58,130 bases of DNA from Bacillus sp. AFS029637. GTDB taxonomy: Bacteria > Bacillota > Bacilli > Bacillales > Bacillaceae_G. The stretch lies in contig NZ_NUPZ01000030.1 of NCBI RefSeq assembly GCF_002584985.1, forward strand, positions 1 through 58,130. The letters are read 5' to 3'. The translations under genes and the position numbers were made by a program. Under the pieces are notes generated by a model. It searched no databases. It saw only the letters and a list, made by a program, of their open reading frames with translations, and was not told the DNA's origin. This document shows positions 37,267 to 45,504 of this stretch, piece after piece. The stretch's first letter is position 1; every line of letters starts with the position of its first letter.

Positions 37267-37862
37267 CGTTTTTTTGATTTTATGATATAATATCCTTTTT
37301 TCTTTTCTACAACTTCAACTTCAGAAAACACTTCTTCTAGTTTCTTCAGCGCAGATGGTGCACCTTGCTTCTTTTGAATAACAATCCACAGCTCTCCACC
37401 TGGAACTAAATACTCCACAGCTTTTTCTAAAATTTCATGCACGATATCTTTCCCTGCACGAATTGGAGGATTAGATAGAATGGCAGCATACTCGCCATCT
37501 ACATTTTCATAGACGCTACTTTGAAAAATACGTATATTCTCGATTTTGTTATTAGCGGCATTTTCTTTTGCAAGCCCAAGCGCCCTTTCATTCACATCCA
37601 CCATGTGAACGTTACGACCTTGAAACTCTTTCGCTAACGACAAACCAATAGGACCGTATCCGCAACCTACGTCTAATATATCACCTTTAATATCCGGCAT
37701 TTGAAACGCTTCAATTAAAAGACGAGAACCAAAGTCCACCTCGTTTTTCGAAAACACCCCATGGTCAGATAAAAAAGTAAATCGAGATCCACGAAGGGTA
37801 AATTCCCATCGTTTACGATCACTTTTACTAGAAGGGTCGTTAGAAAAATAATGGTCTGCCAT
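37263..37862 (-). CDS. ybxB: RsmC-like class I SAM methyltransferase
   Basis: This 199-aa protein (B. subtilis YbxB) resembles RsmC, the 16S rRNA G1207 N2-methyltransferase. The SAM-binding motif I DVGCGYGPIG lies near residues 63-72 and the NPPIR motif IV, which positions the target base, near 131-135. The start at 37862 has GAGGTGG immediately upstream; the longer frame to 37904 would overlap the rplL terminator. Its stop codon lies at the -35 of the rpoB promoter. The target in Bacillus is inferred from the family. Confidence 0.88.
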   Translation of the reverse strand: MADHYFSNDPSSKSDRKRWEFTLRGSRFTFLSDHGVFSKNEVDFGSRLLIEAFQMPDIKGDILDVGCGYGPIGLSLAKEFQGRNVHMVDVNERALGLAKENAANNKIENIRIFQSSVYENVDGEYAAILSNPPIRAGKDIVHEILEKAVEYLVPGGELWIVIQKKQGAPSALKKLEEVFSEVEVVEKKKGYYIIKSKKR

Positions 37863-37890
37863 ATGGCCACCTCTTTTCTTTACAGTTAAA

Positions 37891-37920
37891 AAAAAAGCTC
37901 GCATGAGAGCGAGCTTTTTT
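37891..37920. terminator. Terminator after rplJ-rplL
   Basis: A 12-bp stem (37891-37902 with 37909-37920), six-base loop, T runs on both strands. It lies 18 bases after the rplL stop codon. Confidence 0.93.
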
Positions 37921-37938
37921 TAAAGCATCAAAAGTTAA

Positions 37939-38298
37939 TTACTTAACTTCTACAGCAGCGCCAACTTCTTCAAGTTTAGCTTTGATTTCTTCAGCTTCTT
38001 CTTTAGCAGCAGCTTCTTTGATTACTTTTGGAGTGTTGTCAACTAATTCTTTAGCTTCTTTTAAGCCAAGACCAGTGATTTCACGAACAACTTTGATAAC
38101 TTTGATTTTTTGTGCACCAGCGCTAGTTAGTTCCACATCAAATTCAGTTTTCTCAGCAGCAGCTTCTCCAGCGCCACCAGCAACAGCTACAGGAGCAGCA
38201 GCAGTTACGCCGAATTCTTCCTCGATAGCTTTTACTAAGTCGTTAAGTTCTAATACAGTCATAGATTTAACTGCTTCAATGATTTGTTCTTTAGTCAT
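37939..38298 (-). CDS. rplL: 50S ribosomal protein L7/L12
   Basis: L12, 119 aa, forms the flexible stalk that recruits GTPase factors. The N-terminal dimerisation helix ([23 protein letters not shown]), a short Ala-rich hinge (about 34-50) and the C-terminal domain with [15 protein letters not shown] are clear. It follows rplJ by 67 bases and ends at a strong terminator, so L10 and L12 are produced together. Confidence 0.98.
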
Positions 38299-38365
38299 TG
38301 TAAATATCCTCCCTTAAATAGGTTTGTATTGTTTTATAGATAACAAGTAATTATCTTTTAAAAAA

Positions 38366-38866
38366 TTAAGCGCCTTGCTCTTCCTTTTGTTCTGCAACTG
38401 CTTTAGTAGCAAGTGCAAGATTACGGATTGGAGCTTGAAGAACGCTAAGAAGCATAGAAAGTAAGCCTTCACGTGATGGAAGAGTAGCGATAGCTTTAAC
38501 CTCATCAAGTGTTACAAGTTTACCTTCGATTACGCCCGCTTTAATTTCTAAAGCTTCATGCTTTGTAGCGAAGTCGTTTAATACTTTCGCAGGAGCAACT
38601 ACATCCTCGTTACTGAACGCGATTGCGTTTGGTCCTGTTAAGAATTCGTTTAACTCAGCCATTTCAGCAGACTCTGCAGCACGACGAGTTAAAGAGTTTT
38701 TGTAAACTTTGAACTCAACGCCAGCTTCACGTAATTGCTTACGTAATTCTGTTGCTTCAGAAACTGTTAAACCACGGTAGTCAACAACGATTGTAGATTT
38801 ACTAGCGCGAAGTTTGTCCGCGATTTCAGTCACAACTTGTTGTTTAGTTTCGATTACTTTGCTCAT
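38366..38866 (-). CDS. rplJ: 50S ribosomal protein L10
   Basis: L10, 166 aa, anchors L12 dimers on 23S r[22 protein letters not shown] is the conserved start and the C-terminal helix binds L12. The ATG at 38866 follows AGGAGGTG; the frame extends upstream into the leader but has no ribosome site. L10 (with L12) is expected to bind its own leader and stop transcription. Confidence 0.97.
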   Translation of the reverse strand: MSKVIETKQQVVTEIADKLRASKSTIVVDYRGLTVSEATELRKQLREAGVEFKVYKNSLTRRAAESAEMAELNEFLTGPNAIAFSNEDVVAPAKVLNDFATKHEALEIKAGVIEGKLVTLDEVKAIATLPSREGLLSMLLSVLQAPIRNLALATKAVAEQKEEQGA

Positions 38867-39053
38867 GTTATTACACCTCCTGTAGATTATATAGAAGATG
38901 TACCGAAAGTGCACTAAAAACCTCCATGCCCAACTTGTAGACATGGAGGCATATAGTCACAGAAAAAAATTCCGTTTCGTATATTAACACCTAGGTAGGA
39001 AATTAAGTCTATTGACACCTACTGTCTACGGTACACTATTTAAATTCACAACA
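38867..39053 (-). promoter_or_regulatory. L10-type autoregulatory leader of rplJ-rplL
   Basis: The 190-base leader carries AGACAGTAGGTGTC and TCCTACCTAGG segments that can pair, then an intrinsic-terminator-like hairpin CCTCCATG/CATGGAGG followed by five T (38916-38950). This fits the ribosomal L10 leader described in Bacilli, an attenuation device. Confidence 0.8.
38916..38950 (-). terminator. Attenuator hairpin in the rplJ leader
   Basis: CCTCCATG (38942-38949 on the minus strand) with CATGGAGG (38921-38928), 13-base loop, five T after it; lies inside the leader, about 50 bases before rplJ. Confidence 0.8.
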
Positions 39054-39059
39054 TAAATG

Positions 39060-39088
39060 ATTATATTAAATCTTCTTTATGAAGTCAA
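39060..39088 (-). promoter_or_regulatory. Promoter of rplJ-rplL
   Basis: Minus strand TTGACT (39083-39088), 17-base spacer, perfect TATAAT (39060-39065), starting 10 bases after the rplA stop codon. Confidence 0.9.
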
Positions 39089-39098
39089 CTTCCAATTT

Positions 39099-39791
39099 TT
39101 ACGCTAATGTAGAAACGTCTACACGTACGCCAGGTCCCATTGTAGAAGCAACCGTTACGTTCTTCATGTAAGTACCTTTTGCAGCAGCTGGCTTAACTTT
39201 TTGTAAAGTGTCAGCAATTGTTCTGAAGTTTTCTACTAATTTAGCATCTTCGAAAGATACTTTACCGATTGGAACGTGGATGTTACCAGCTTTATCAACG
39301 CGGTATTCAACTTTACCAGCTTTGATTTCGTTAACAGCTTTAGTTACATCGAAAGTAACTGTTCCAGTTTTAGGGTTTGGCATTAAACCTTTAGGTCCTA
39401 ATACGCGACCAAGTTTACCAACTTCACCCATCATGTCAGGAGTTGCTACTACTACATCGAAATCGAACCAACCTTGTTGGATTTTACCGATGTAATCAGC
39501 ATCGCCTACGAAGTCAGCTCCAGCAGCTTCAGCTTCTTTAGCTTTTTCACCTTTAGCGAATACTAATACACGTTGTACTTTACCAGTACCGTGTGGAAGA
39601 ACAACTGCACCACGGATTTGTTGGTCAGCTTTCTTAGGGTCAACACCTAAACGGAATGCAGCTTCTACAGTTGCATCAAATTTAGCTGTGTTTGTTTTCT
39701 TTACTAATTCTACTGCTTCTGTTGCAGAGTAAGCAGCTGCACGATCAACAAGCTTCGCAGCTTCTACGTACTTTTTACCTCTTTTAGCCAT
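39099..39791 (-). CDS. rplA: 50S ribosomal protein L1
   Basis: L1, 230 aa, forms the mobile L1 stalk that escorts tRNA to the E site. [19 protein letters not shown] is the start, and the [23 protein letters not shown] and [22 protein letters not shown] motifs are conserved. The ATG at 39791 follows CGAGGAGG; the upstream frame reads through noncoding leader. L1 commonly represses its own mRNA by binding leader structure. Confidence 0.97.
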
Positions 39792-39793
39792 TT

Positions 39794-39967
39794 TTATTTC
39801 CTCCTCGAATGTGGTTTTAGCGGAATAACCTCCCACGTTTACGCTTATTTTCAGGTATAACCTGAGGATGCGCGCCATCCATTTATTTAAAAACGATAAT
39901 CATTTACGATAATAAAGGTTGCGAATTGGAATTCCAGACCCGCAACCTTTTTTAAAAACAAATCGAA
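39794..39967 (-). promoter_or_regulatory. Structured rplK-rplA intergenic region, possible L1 target
   Basis: Three hairpins follow one another on the minus strand: a 10-bp stem AAAGGTTGCG/CGCAACCTTT (39914-39950) with a weak T tract, GGATG/CATCC (39866-39880) and TCAGGT/ACCTGA (39851-39865). Ribosomal L1 binds such leader structures in many bacteria, but which element would bind it is not clear. Confidence 0.5.
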
Positions 39968-40393
39968 TTAGTCTTCGATAACGATGCCCATACTGCGTGC
40001 AGTACCTTCAACCATACGCATTGCAGCTTCTACGCTAGCAGCGTTTAGGTCAGGCATTTTAGTTTCAGCGATTTCGCGTACTTTATCACGCTTAACAGTT
40101 GCCACTTTATTACGGTTTGGTTCACCAGAACCAGACTCAATACCAGCTACTTTCTTAAGAAGAACAGCAGCAGGAGGAGTTTTAGTAATGAAAGTGAATG
40201 AACGGTCCTCAAATACCGTAATTTCAACAGGGATGATAAGACCAGCTTGATCTGCTGTACGAGCGTTAAACTCTTTACAGAAGCCCATGATGTTAACACC
40301 TGCTTGTCCTAATGCTGGACCAACTGGTGGAGCTGGGTTAGCTTTACCTGCAGGAATTTGAAGCTTTACCATTTTAATTACCTTTTTAGCCAC
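39968..40393 (-). CDS. rplK: 50S ribosomal protein L11
   Basis: L11, 141 aa, lies at the base of the L12 stalk, in the thiostrepton and (p)ppGpp-synthetase activation region. The N-terminal proline-rich [19 protein letters not shown] and C-terminal rRNA-binding [25 protein letters not shown] are intact. The start is GTG (40391-40393), six bases after AAGGAGGTG, matching the B. subtilis length. Confidence 0.97.
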
Positions 40394-40482
40394 GAGACAC
40401 ACCTCCTTAAGTCCGTGATGTGGTCAATTGGACAGTGATTTGCCCTCCCACGTCATATTTTATCGTAGTGATAAAATCTTTC

Positions 40483-40509
40483 AAAAAACGTCTCCGATAA
40501 CGAAGACGT
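40483..40509 (-). terminator. Terminator-like hairpin between nusG and rplK
   Basis: ACGTCT pairs with AGACGT around a 10-base region that adds CG/CG pairs, followed by six T on the minus strand. It lies about 15 bases downstream of the putative rplK promoter -10, so it could act both as the nusG terminator and as an attenuator of rplK. Confidence 0.7.
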
Positions 40510-40522
40510 ACTGACTTAAAAG

Positions 40523-40551
40523 ATATTATCACTTTTTACAATTCATTTCAA
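40523..40551 (-). promoter_or_regulatory. Putative promoter of rplK-rplA
   Basis: Minus strand TTGAAA (40546-40551), 17-base spacer, TAATAT (40523-40528). The -10 is moderate. It starts within 10 bases of the nusG stop codon. Confidence 0.5.
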
Positions 40552-40559
40552 GTTTCATT

Positions 40560-41093
40560 TTATAATTTTTCAATTTGATGGAAGTCAAGCTCAACTGGAG
40601 TCTCGCGACCAAACATGTCCACAAGCACGCTAACCTTCTTCTTCTCCACATCAATTTCTTCGATAGCACCTGTATAATCTGCGAATGGCCCTTCATTTAC
40701 ACGCACTGTTTCATGAAGTTCAAAGTCGAAATCAACCACTTCGTTGTCCATTCCCATATGCTTCATGATGGTAACAACTTCCTCTTCTAATAGAGGTGAT
40801 GGTTTAGAACCAGAACCAGAAGAACCAACGAACCCAGTTACACCCGGCGTGTTACGTACAACATACCAAGAGTCATCAGTCATGATTAGTTCTACTAATA
40901 CGTAACCTGGGAACACTTTTCTTTTCATTAATTTTTCTTTACCGTTTTTCATTTCTACTTCTACTTCTTCCGGGACAACAACACGGAAAATTTTATCTTG
41001 CATACCCATTGATTCTACACGTTTCTCTAGGTTTGCTTTTACTTTATTTTCATATCCAGAATAAGTATGGACAACATACCAACTTTTTTCCAT
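40560..41093 (-). CDS. nusG: Transcription termination/antitermination factor NusG
   Basis: NusG, 177 aa, has the NGN domain (about 3-110) that binds the RNA polymerase clamp and a C-terminal KOW domain (about 125-177, EGPFADYTGAIEEIDVEKKKVSVLV) that contacts Rho or S10. In Bacillus NusG acts as a sequence-specific pausing factor. The ribosome site is GGGAGGG. It lies between secE and rplK, preceded by a possible promoter and a terminator-like hairpin. Confidence 0.97.
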   Translation of the reverse strand: MEKSWYVVHTYSGYENKVKANLEKRVESMGMQDKIFRVVVPEEVEVEMKNGKEKLMKRKVFPGYVLVELIMTDDSWYVVRNTPGVTGFVGSSGSGSKPSPLLEEEVVTIMKHMGMDNEVVDFDFELHETVRVNEGPFADYTGAIEEIDVEKKKVSVLVDMFGRETPVELDFHQIEKL

Positions 41094-41146
41094 TCATTTA
41101 GGACGAGCGTCCTTCCCTCCCTGACGTACATTTTTTTGCGCAAATG

Positions 41147-41170
41147 AAAAAACCCGTTCACCGGGCTTTT
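41147..41170 (-). terminator. Terminator-like hairpin between secE and nusG
   Basis: On the minus strand AAGCCCG pairs with CGGGTTT around GTGAA, and six T follow. It lies downstream of the putative nusG promoter, 50 bases before nusG. Confidence 0.75.
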
Positions 41171-41190
41171 ACACAGTTCTTATAAATAAC

Positions 41191-41221
41191 ATTATATCAT
41201 GGATAAGTGCTTCTTATTCAA
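41191..41221 (-). promoter_or_regulatory. Putative nusG promoter with extended -10
   Basis: Minus strand TTGAAT (41216-41221), 19-base spacer, TATAAT (41191-41196) with a TGA extension (TGATATAAT). The extended -10 could offset the long spacer. Confidence 0.55.
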
Positions 41222-41224
41222 GAA

Positions 41225-41404
41225 TTAACCAAGAATTAACCGAATTAAAGAAGAAATGCCCATATCAACTACTGCGAAGAAAATCGCAAAGAAGACAACT
41301 GTAGCAATAACTGTCGCTGTTGAGCGAAGTAATTCATCTTTTTTAGGCCAACTTACTTTTTTCATTTCGCGACCTACATCGCCGAAAAAGTTCGTTAAAC
41401 GCAT
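41225..41404 (-). CDS. secE: SecE, preprotein translocase subunit
   Basis: SecE, 59 aa, clamps SecY. It has a short amphipathic cytoplasmic helix with the conserved KKVSWPKKDEL motif (about 15-25) and one transmembrane helix (about 31-52), the short Gram-positive form. It is below common ORF length filters. The ATG at 41404 follows GGAGG (AATTGGAGGTCCCG). It lies 32 bases after rpmGB and before nusG as in other bacteria. Confidence 0.95.
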   Translation of the reverse strand: MRLTNFFGDVGREMKKVSWPKKDELLRSTATVIATVVFFAIFFAVVDMGISSLIRLILG

Positions 41405-41436
41405 CTACGGGACCTCCAATTTAGTATTTCAATTAT

Positions 41437-41583
41437 TTATTTTGTTTCCTTGTGAACTGTATGCTTATTGCATGTTTTACAAAACTTCTTTATCTCAAGT
41501 CGCTCTACTGAGCTCGTATCTTTCATCGTAGAGTAGTTTCGATTTTTACACTCTTCACATGAGAGTACAACTTTTTTCCTCAT
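41437..41583 (-). CDS. rpmGB: 50S ribosomal protein L33, zinc type
   Basis: This L33 is 48 aa and begins [17 protein letters not shown]. Both zinc-binding pairs are present (Cys9-x-x-Cys12 and Cys36-x-x-Cys39), so it is the zinc (C+) form. In B. subtilis 168 the gene at this locus is, as I recall, a frameshifted pseudogene; here the frame is intact. The ATG at 41583 has only a weak upstream site (GGTTGGTG). A TTGACA box lies upstream. Confidence 0.93.
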   Translation of the reverse strand: MRKKVVLSCEECKNRNYSTMKDTSSVERLEIKKFCKTCNKHTVHKETK

Positions 41584-41618
41584 TAGTTACACCAACCTTG
41601 TAACATTATGTCCCTAAA

Positions 41619-41648
41619 AATGTATCATACAACAAAAGACAATGTCAA
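41619..41648 (-). promoter_or_regulatory. Putative rpmGB-secE promoter
   Basis: Minus strand TTGACA (41643-41648), 18-base spacer, TACATT (41619-41624); a 17-base alternative is ATACAT. The -35 is perfect, the -10 poor. Confidence 0.45.
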
Positions 41649-41673
41649 TGTCATGACTCCTACTCTCTTTACA

Positions 41674-41704
41674 AAAAGAAAACAGGTGAATTATCTTACA
41701 CCTG
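41674..41704 (-). terminator. Terminator after sigH
   Basis: CAGGTG and CACCTG (41683-41688 with 41699-41704) form a stem followed by TTTTCTTTTTG on the minus strand, 10 bases after the sigH stop. Confidence 0.85.
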
Positions 41705-41713
41705 CGATACTTG

Positions 41714-42373
41714 CTATGAATTTAAGGTTGTACTCTCTCTCATCTCCATATATCTTTCCAGTTTCCTTTTCACACGTTGCAATGCGTTATCAATAGATTT
41801 CACATGCCTGTTTAACTGTTCTGAAATCTCTTGATAGGAACGGCCATCTAAGTATAGAGATAGTACCTTCCTTTCTAAATCGCTTAATAATTCAGATATT
41901 TTTGATTCTATGTCTGTATATTCTTCCTGACTTATAATCATTTCCTCAGGATCAGTTACTTTTGCTTCTGAAATAACATCTAATAGTGTTCGATCAGATT
42001 CCTCATCATAAATCGGCTTATCTAAAGATACATATGAATTTAATGGAATATGCTTTTGCCTGGTTGCTGTTTTAATAGCGGTAATAATTTGTCGAGTGAT
42101 ACACAGTTCAGCAAATGCTTTGAATGAAGACAGCTTGTCCTCTTTATAATCACGAATTGCTTTAAACAATCCAATCATACCTTCTTGAACAATATCTTCT
42201 CGATCGGCACCCACCAAGAAATAAGATCTTGATTTCGCGCGAACAAAGTTCTTATATTTGTGAATCAAATATTCTAAAGCATCAGTATTACCTTTTCGAA
42301 CTAATTCAACGATTGCCTCATCCTCTAAATCACGAAATGTAACGTCGCCTACACTTACGAAGCCTGCTTCCAC
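41714..42373 (-). CDS. sigH: Sigma-H, sporulation-entry sigma factor
   Basis: SigH (Spo0H), 219 aa, directs RNA polymerase to stationary-phase and early sporulation promoters. Region 2 (DREDIVQEGMIGLFKAIRDYKEDKLSSFKAF) and the region 4 helix-turn-helix (RSYQEISEQLNRHVKSIDNALQRVKRKLE) are conserved. The start is GTG at 42373 behind GGAGGG. A good sigma-A promoter sits in the short gap to rae1, so it is transcribed separately from the cysES group. Repression by AbrB is known in B. subtilis but not readable here. Confidence 0.96.
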   Translation of the reverse strand: MEAGFVSVGDVTFRDLEDEAIVELVRKGNTDALEYLIHKYKNFVRAKSRSYFLVGADREDIVQEGMIGLFKAIRDYKEDKLSSFKAFAELCITRQIITAIKTATRQKHIPLNSYVSLDKPIYDEESDRTLLDVISEAKVTDPEEMIISQEEYTDIESKISELLSDLERKVLSLYLDGRSYQEISEQLNRHVKSIDNALQRVKRKLERYMEMRESTTLNS

Positions 42374-42406
42374 CTTGATCCCTCCGACCGCTATTTATTT
42401 AGCAAT

Positions 42407-42436
42407 ATTATACAGCAAAAAGATAAAGAGCGTCAA
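42407..42436 (-). promoter_or_regulatory. sigH promoter
   Basis: Minus strand TTGACG (42431-42436), 18-base spacer, perfect TATAAT (42407-42412). The -35 lies inside the hairpin that ends the rae1 transcript. Confidence 0.75.
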
Positions 42437-42450
42437 TGCTTCAACGCTCT
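42418..42450 (-). terminator. Terminator of the cysE-to-rae1 operon
   Basis: AGAGCGT and ACGCTCT (42427-42433 with 42444-42450) form the stem; TTTATCTTTTT follows. It overlaps the last codons of rae1. Confidence 0.8.
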
Positions 42451-42953
42451 CCTCGTCTTAATTTTTCTAATTTTTCTGTAATATCCTTACTAAATATCTT
42501 CCGCATGGCGGGTTGTTTTTCTTTCGTGTCTTTTGTACGTCTTCTTACTTGTTGCTCCATCGCTTGTACTTCCAACTCTAATTCACGTGCAGATTTCCGA
42601 AGAGCACCTTGCGCAAATATAACCCACTGTTCCGTATAATCAGAAGTCGCAACGTATATTTGTGTATTTATATTTCTAAGCTCAATCGCAAGTTGCTCTA
42701 TCTTTTCATCCGCAGTTTGATTCTTTCTCGTGAATATTACTTCCACACGAGATTGTTTCATCTTTTTTTCAATACCATAAACTGTATAGGCATCAAATAC
42801 TATCATTACCTTTGTGCCTGTATAACCTTGATAATCCGCCATCTTATCAATGAGTGCATCTCTTGATGATTGCAAATCTACATCCCGCAGTTTCTTCAAA
42901 TCTCCCCAAGCCCCGATAATGTTGTAGCCATCAACGATTAAAATATCGTTCAT
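42441..42953 (-). CDS. rae1: Rae1/YacP, NYN-domain ribosome-dependent endoribonuclease
   Basis: This 170-aa NYN (PIN-like) protein starts MNDILIVDGYNIIGAW with the acidic Asp8 of the nuclease centre; a second acidic cluster is KVMIVFDAY and a third VATSDYTEQW. B. subtilis Rae1 cleaves mRNA in the ribosomal A site. The start is three bases from the rlmB stop. The C-terminal third is charged and helical (about 125-170). Confidence 0.92.
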   Translation of the reverse strand: MNDILIVDGYNIIGAWGDLKKLRDVDLQSSRDALIDKMADYQGYTGTKVMIVFDAYTVYGIEKKMKQSRVEVIFTRKNQTADEKIEQLAIELRNINTQIYVATSDYTEQWVIFAQGALRKSARELELEVQAMEQQVRRRTKDTKEKQPAMRKIFSKDITEKLEKLRRGER

Positions 42954-42956
42954 TTT

Positions 42957-43700
42957 TTATTTACCAATTTCGTGACGTTTACGATATACCTCATACATTA
43001 ACAAACTTGCGGCTACTGAAGCATTTAAGGATGTAACTTTTCCAACCATCGGTAAGGTGATTAGGAAATCACACTTTTCACCAATAATACGACTCATACC
43101 TTTCCCTTCACTTCCAATTACTAATCCAATTGGCATATTCCCATCTAAATTACGATAATCCGTTTTCCCTTTGGCATCTGTACCAGCAATCCAAAGCCCA
43201 CGTTCTTTTAATTCATCAATTGTGCGAGATAAATTTGTCACGCGCGCAACAGGAATGTATTCGATCGCCCCAGTCGATGCTTTCGCAACTGATGCAGTAA
43301 GTCCTACAGCTCTTCGTTTCGGAATAATAATCCCATGTGCTCCTGTTGCATCAGCAGTACGCATAATAGAACCTAGGTTATGCGGATCTTCAATTTCATC
43401 TAAAATTAAGAAGAATGGATCTTCATTACGCTTCTCTGCTACCTTAAATAAATCTTCTAACTCAGCATATTGATATGCAGCTACTTGAGCAATTACACCT
43501 TGATGGTTACCCTCAACTAATTGATCTAACTTCTTCTTTGGTGCATGTTGTAAAATAATCTTATTCTCTTTCGCTAATGCCAGTACAATTTGTACCTGTC
43601 CTTTGGCAGCACCTTCTGCGATCCAAATTTTATTAATATCTCTCCCTGATCGTAACGCTTCAATTACAGGGTTACGTCCAATAATATATTCACTACTCAT
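42957..43700 (-). CDS. rlmB: 23S rRNA 2'-O-methyltransferase RlmB (SpoU family)
   Basis: RlmB, 247 aa, methylates the ribose of a peptidyl-transferase-region guanosine (G2251 in E. coli numbering). An N-terminal RNA-binding L30e-like domain (about 3-75) is followed by the trefoil-knot SPOUT domain with [29 protein letters not shown] and [16 protein letters not shown]. It overlaps mrnC by four bases and precedes rae1 by three. Confidence 0.95.
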
Positions 43701-44104
43701 GATGATGTGCCCCCTTCCTTTTCTTCTAAAACAGCAATTGCTTTATATACAATTTCATCTAATCTTTCACGATTATTTAACAAGTGATGATAACCGATTA
43801 AGGCTTCGAAGGCTGTACTATGTCGATATGTTTGTACATCCGTATTCTTCGGAACAGTGCCCGAATTTGCATTACGCCCTCTTCTTAGTACTGCCTCTTC
43901 TTCCTCTGTCAAAAATGCCGTCTCTAATAAATGATAAACAACTTTCGCCTGTGCTTTTGCCGAAACAAAGCTCGTCCCTAATCGATGTAATTGATTAGGG
44001 CGAACCTTTCCTTTTTGAAGGAGGTGATAGCGGATATATTGTTCATATACCGCATCACCCATATATGCTAACGCTAAGCTGTTTAATTGCTTTGCATCAA
44101 TCAT
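43697..44104 (-). CDS. mrnC: Mini-RNase III
   Basis: MrnC, 135 aa, is an RNase III catalytic domain without a dsRNA-binding domain. The catalytic helix [16 protein letters not shown] and the [16 protein letters not shown] segment are typical. In B. subtilis it trims the ends of 23S rRNA, helped by L3. I start it at the ATG at 44104 with GAGG upstream, two bases after the cysS stop; the earlier in-frame codon would overlap cysS. Confidence 0.95.
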
Positions 44105-44106
44105 GC

Positions 44107-45504
44107 TTATCCTCTTTTCCATCTTGTACCTTGAGCGGTATCTTCTAAAATAATATTACGTTCTTTTAAATCATCGCGAATTTGATCAGATAATGCGAAA
44201 TCGCGGTTTTTACGAGCTTCGATACGCTTTTGGATAAGCGCCTCAATTTCTTCATCAAGCAATTCTTCTTGCGCTAATTCTAATCCTAAAATATCAAATA
44301 ATGTTTCAAGTTGTTTTACGTATGCCTCAATCACAACTGTAGAAGTATGTTCTTCCAGTAAATATTGATTCGCATGATTTGCTACATTATACAACTCAGT
44401 AATCGCATTAGCCGTGTTGAAATCATCATCCATTGCTTCTTCAAATGCAACCTGGAATTTTTCCATTTCAGCTAACCATTTCTCATTATGATCTGTTAAA
44501 TCCGTGCTACTTTCCATACGATGCTTTAAGTTACCGTAAGCTGTTTTAATTCTTTCTAGCCCGTTATTTGTGCTTTGTAATAACTCTTCACTAAAGTTAA
44601 TTGGATGACGATAATGCACTGACAACATAAAGAATCTAATTAACTGTGGATCATATTGCTTAATAATATCGTGAACTAAAATGAAATTTCCAAGTGACTT
44701 AGACATCTTCTCATTATTAATATTAATATATCCATTATGCATCCAGTAACGTGCAAATGTTTTTCCTGTTAATGCCTCTGACTGTGCAATTTCATTTTCA
44801 TGATGAGGAAATGCTAAATCTTGACCGCCAGCATGAATGTCAATTGTATCTCCTAAGTACTTACGTGCCATTGCTGAGCATTCAATATGCCATCCTGGAC
44901 GTCCTTTACCCCAAGGGCTTTCCCAGAAGATTTCTCCTTCTTTCGCAGCTTTCCATAAAGCAAAATCAAGAGGATCTTGTTTCTTTTCCCCTACTTCAAT
45001 ACGCGCACCGTGACGTAAGTCTGCAATTGGTTGATGCGATAATTTACCGTAACCTTCGAATTCCTTCGTTCTAAAGTACACATCACCTTCTGATTCATAC
45101 GCGTACCCTTTATTCACAAGTTCTTGAATAAATTCAATAATGATATCCATGTTTTCTGTTACACGCGGATGAACCGTTGCGTGTTTGCAACCTAACGCTG
45201 TTACATCTTCAAAGTAAGCTTCTACAAAACGATCTGCAATTGTCGGCACATCTTCGCCTAATTCATTTGCCGCCTTAATTAATTTATCATCTACGTCAGT
45301 AAAGTTAGATACATACTGCACATCATACCCTTTATATTCTAAATAACGACGTACTGTATCAAATACCATAGGTGGTCTTGCATTCCCAATGTGAATGTAG
45401 TTATATACTGTAGGTCCGCACACATACATCTTTACCTTATTTTCTTCTAATGGAACAAACTCTTCCTTTTGACGTGTTAACGTATTATAAATGTGAATAG
45501 TCAT
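44107..45504 (-). CDS. cysS: Cysteinyl-tRNA synthetase
   Basis: CysRS, 465 aa, is a class I enzyme. HIGN (38-41), the zinc ligand Cys29 in VCGPTVYNY and KMSKSLGNF are present, and the C-terminal anticodon-binding domain is complete. The start overlaps the end of cysE by 20 bases, so expression depends on the T-box upstream of cysE. Confidence 0.98.
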
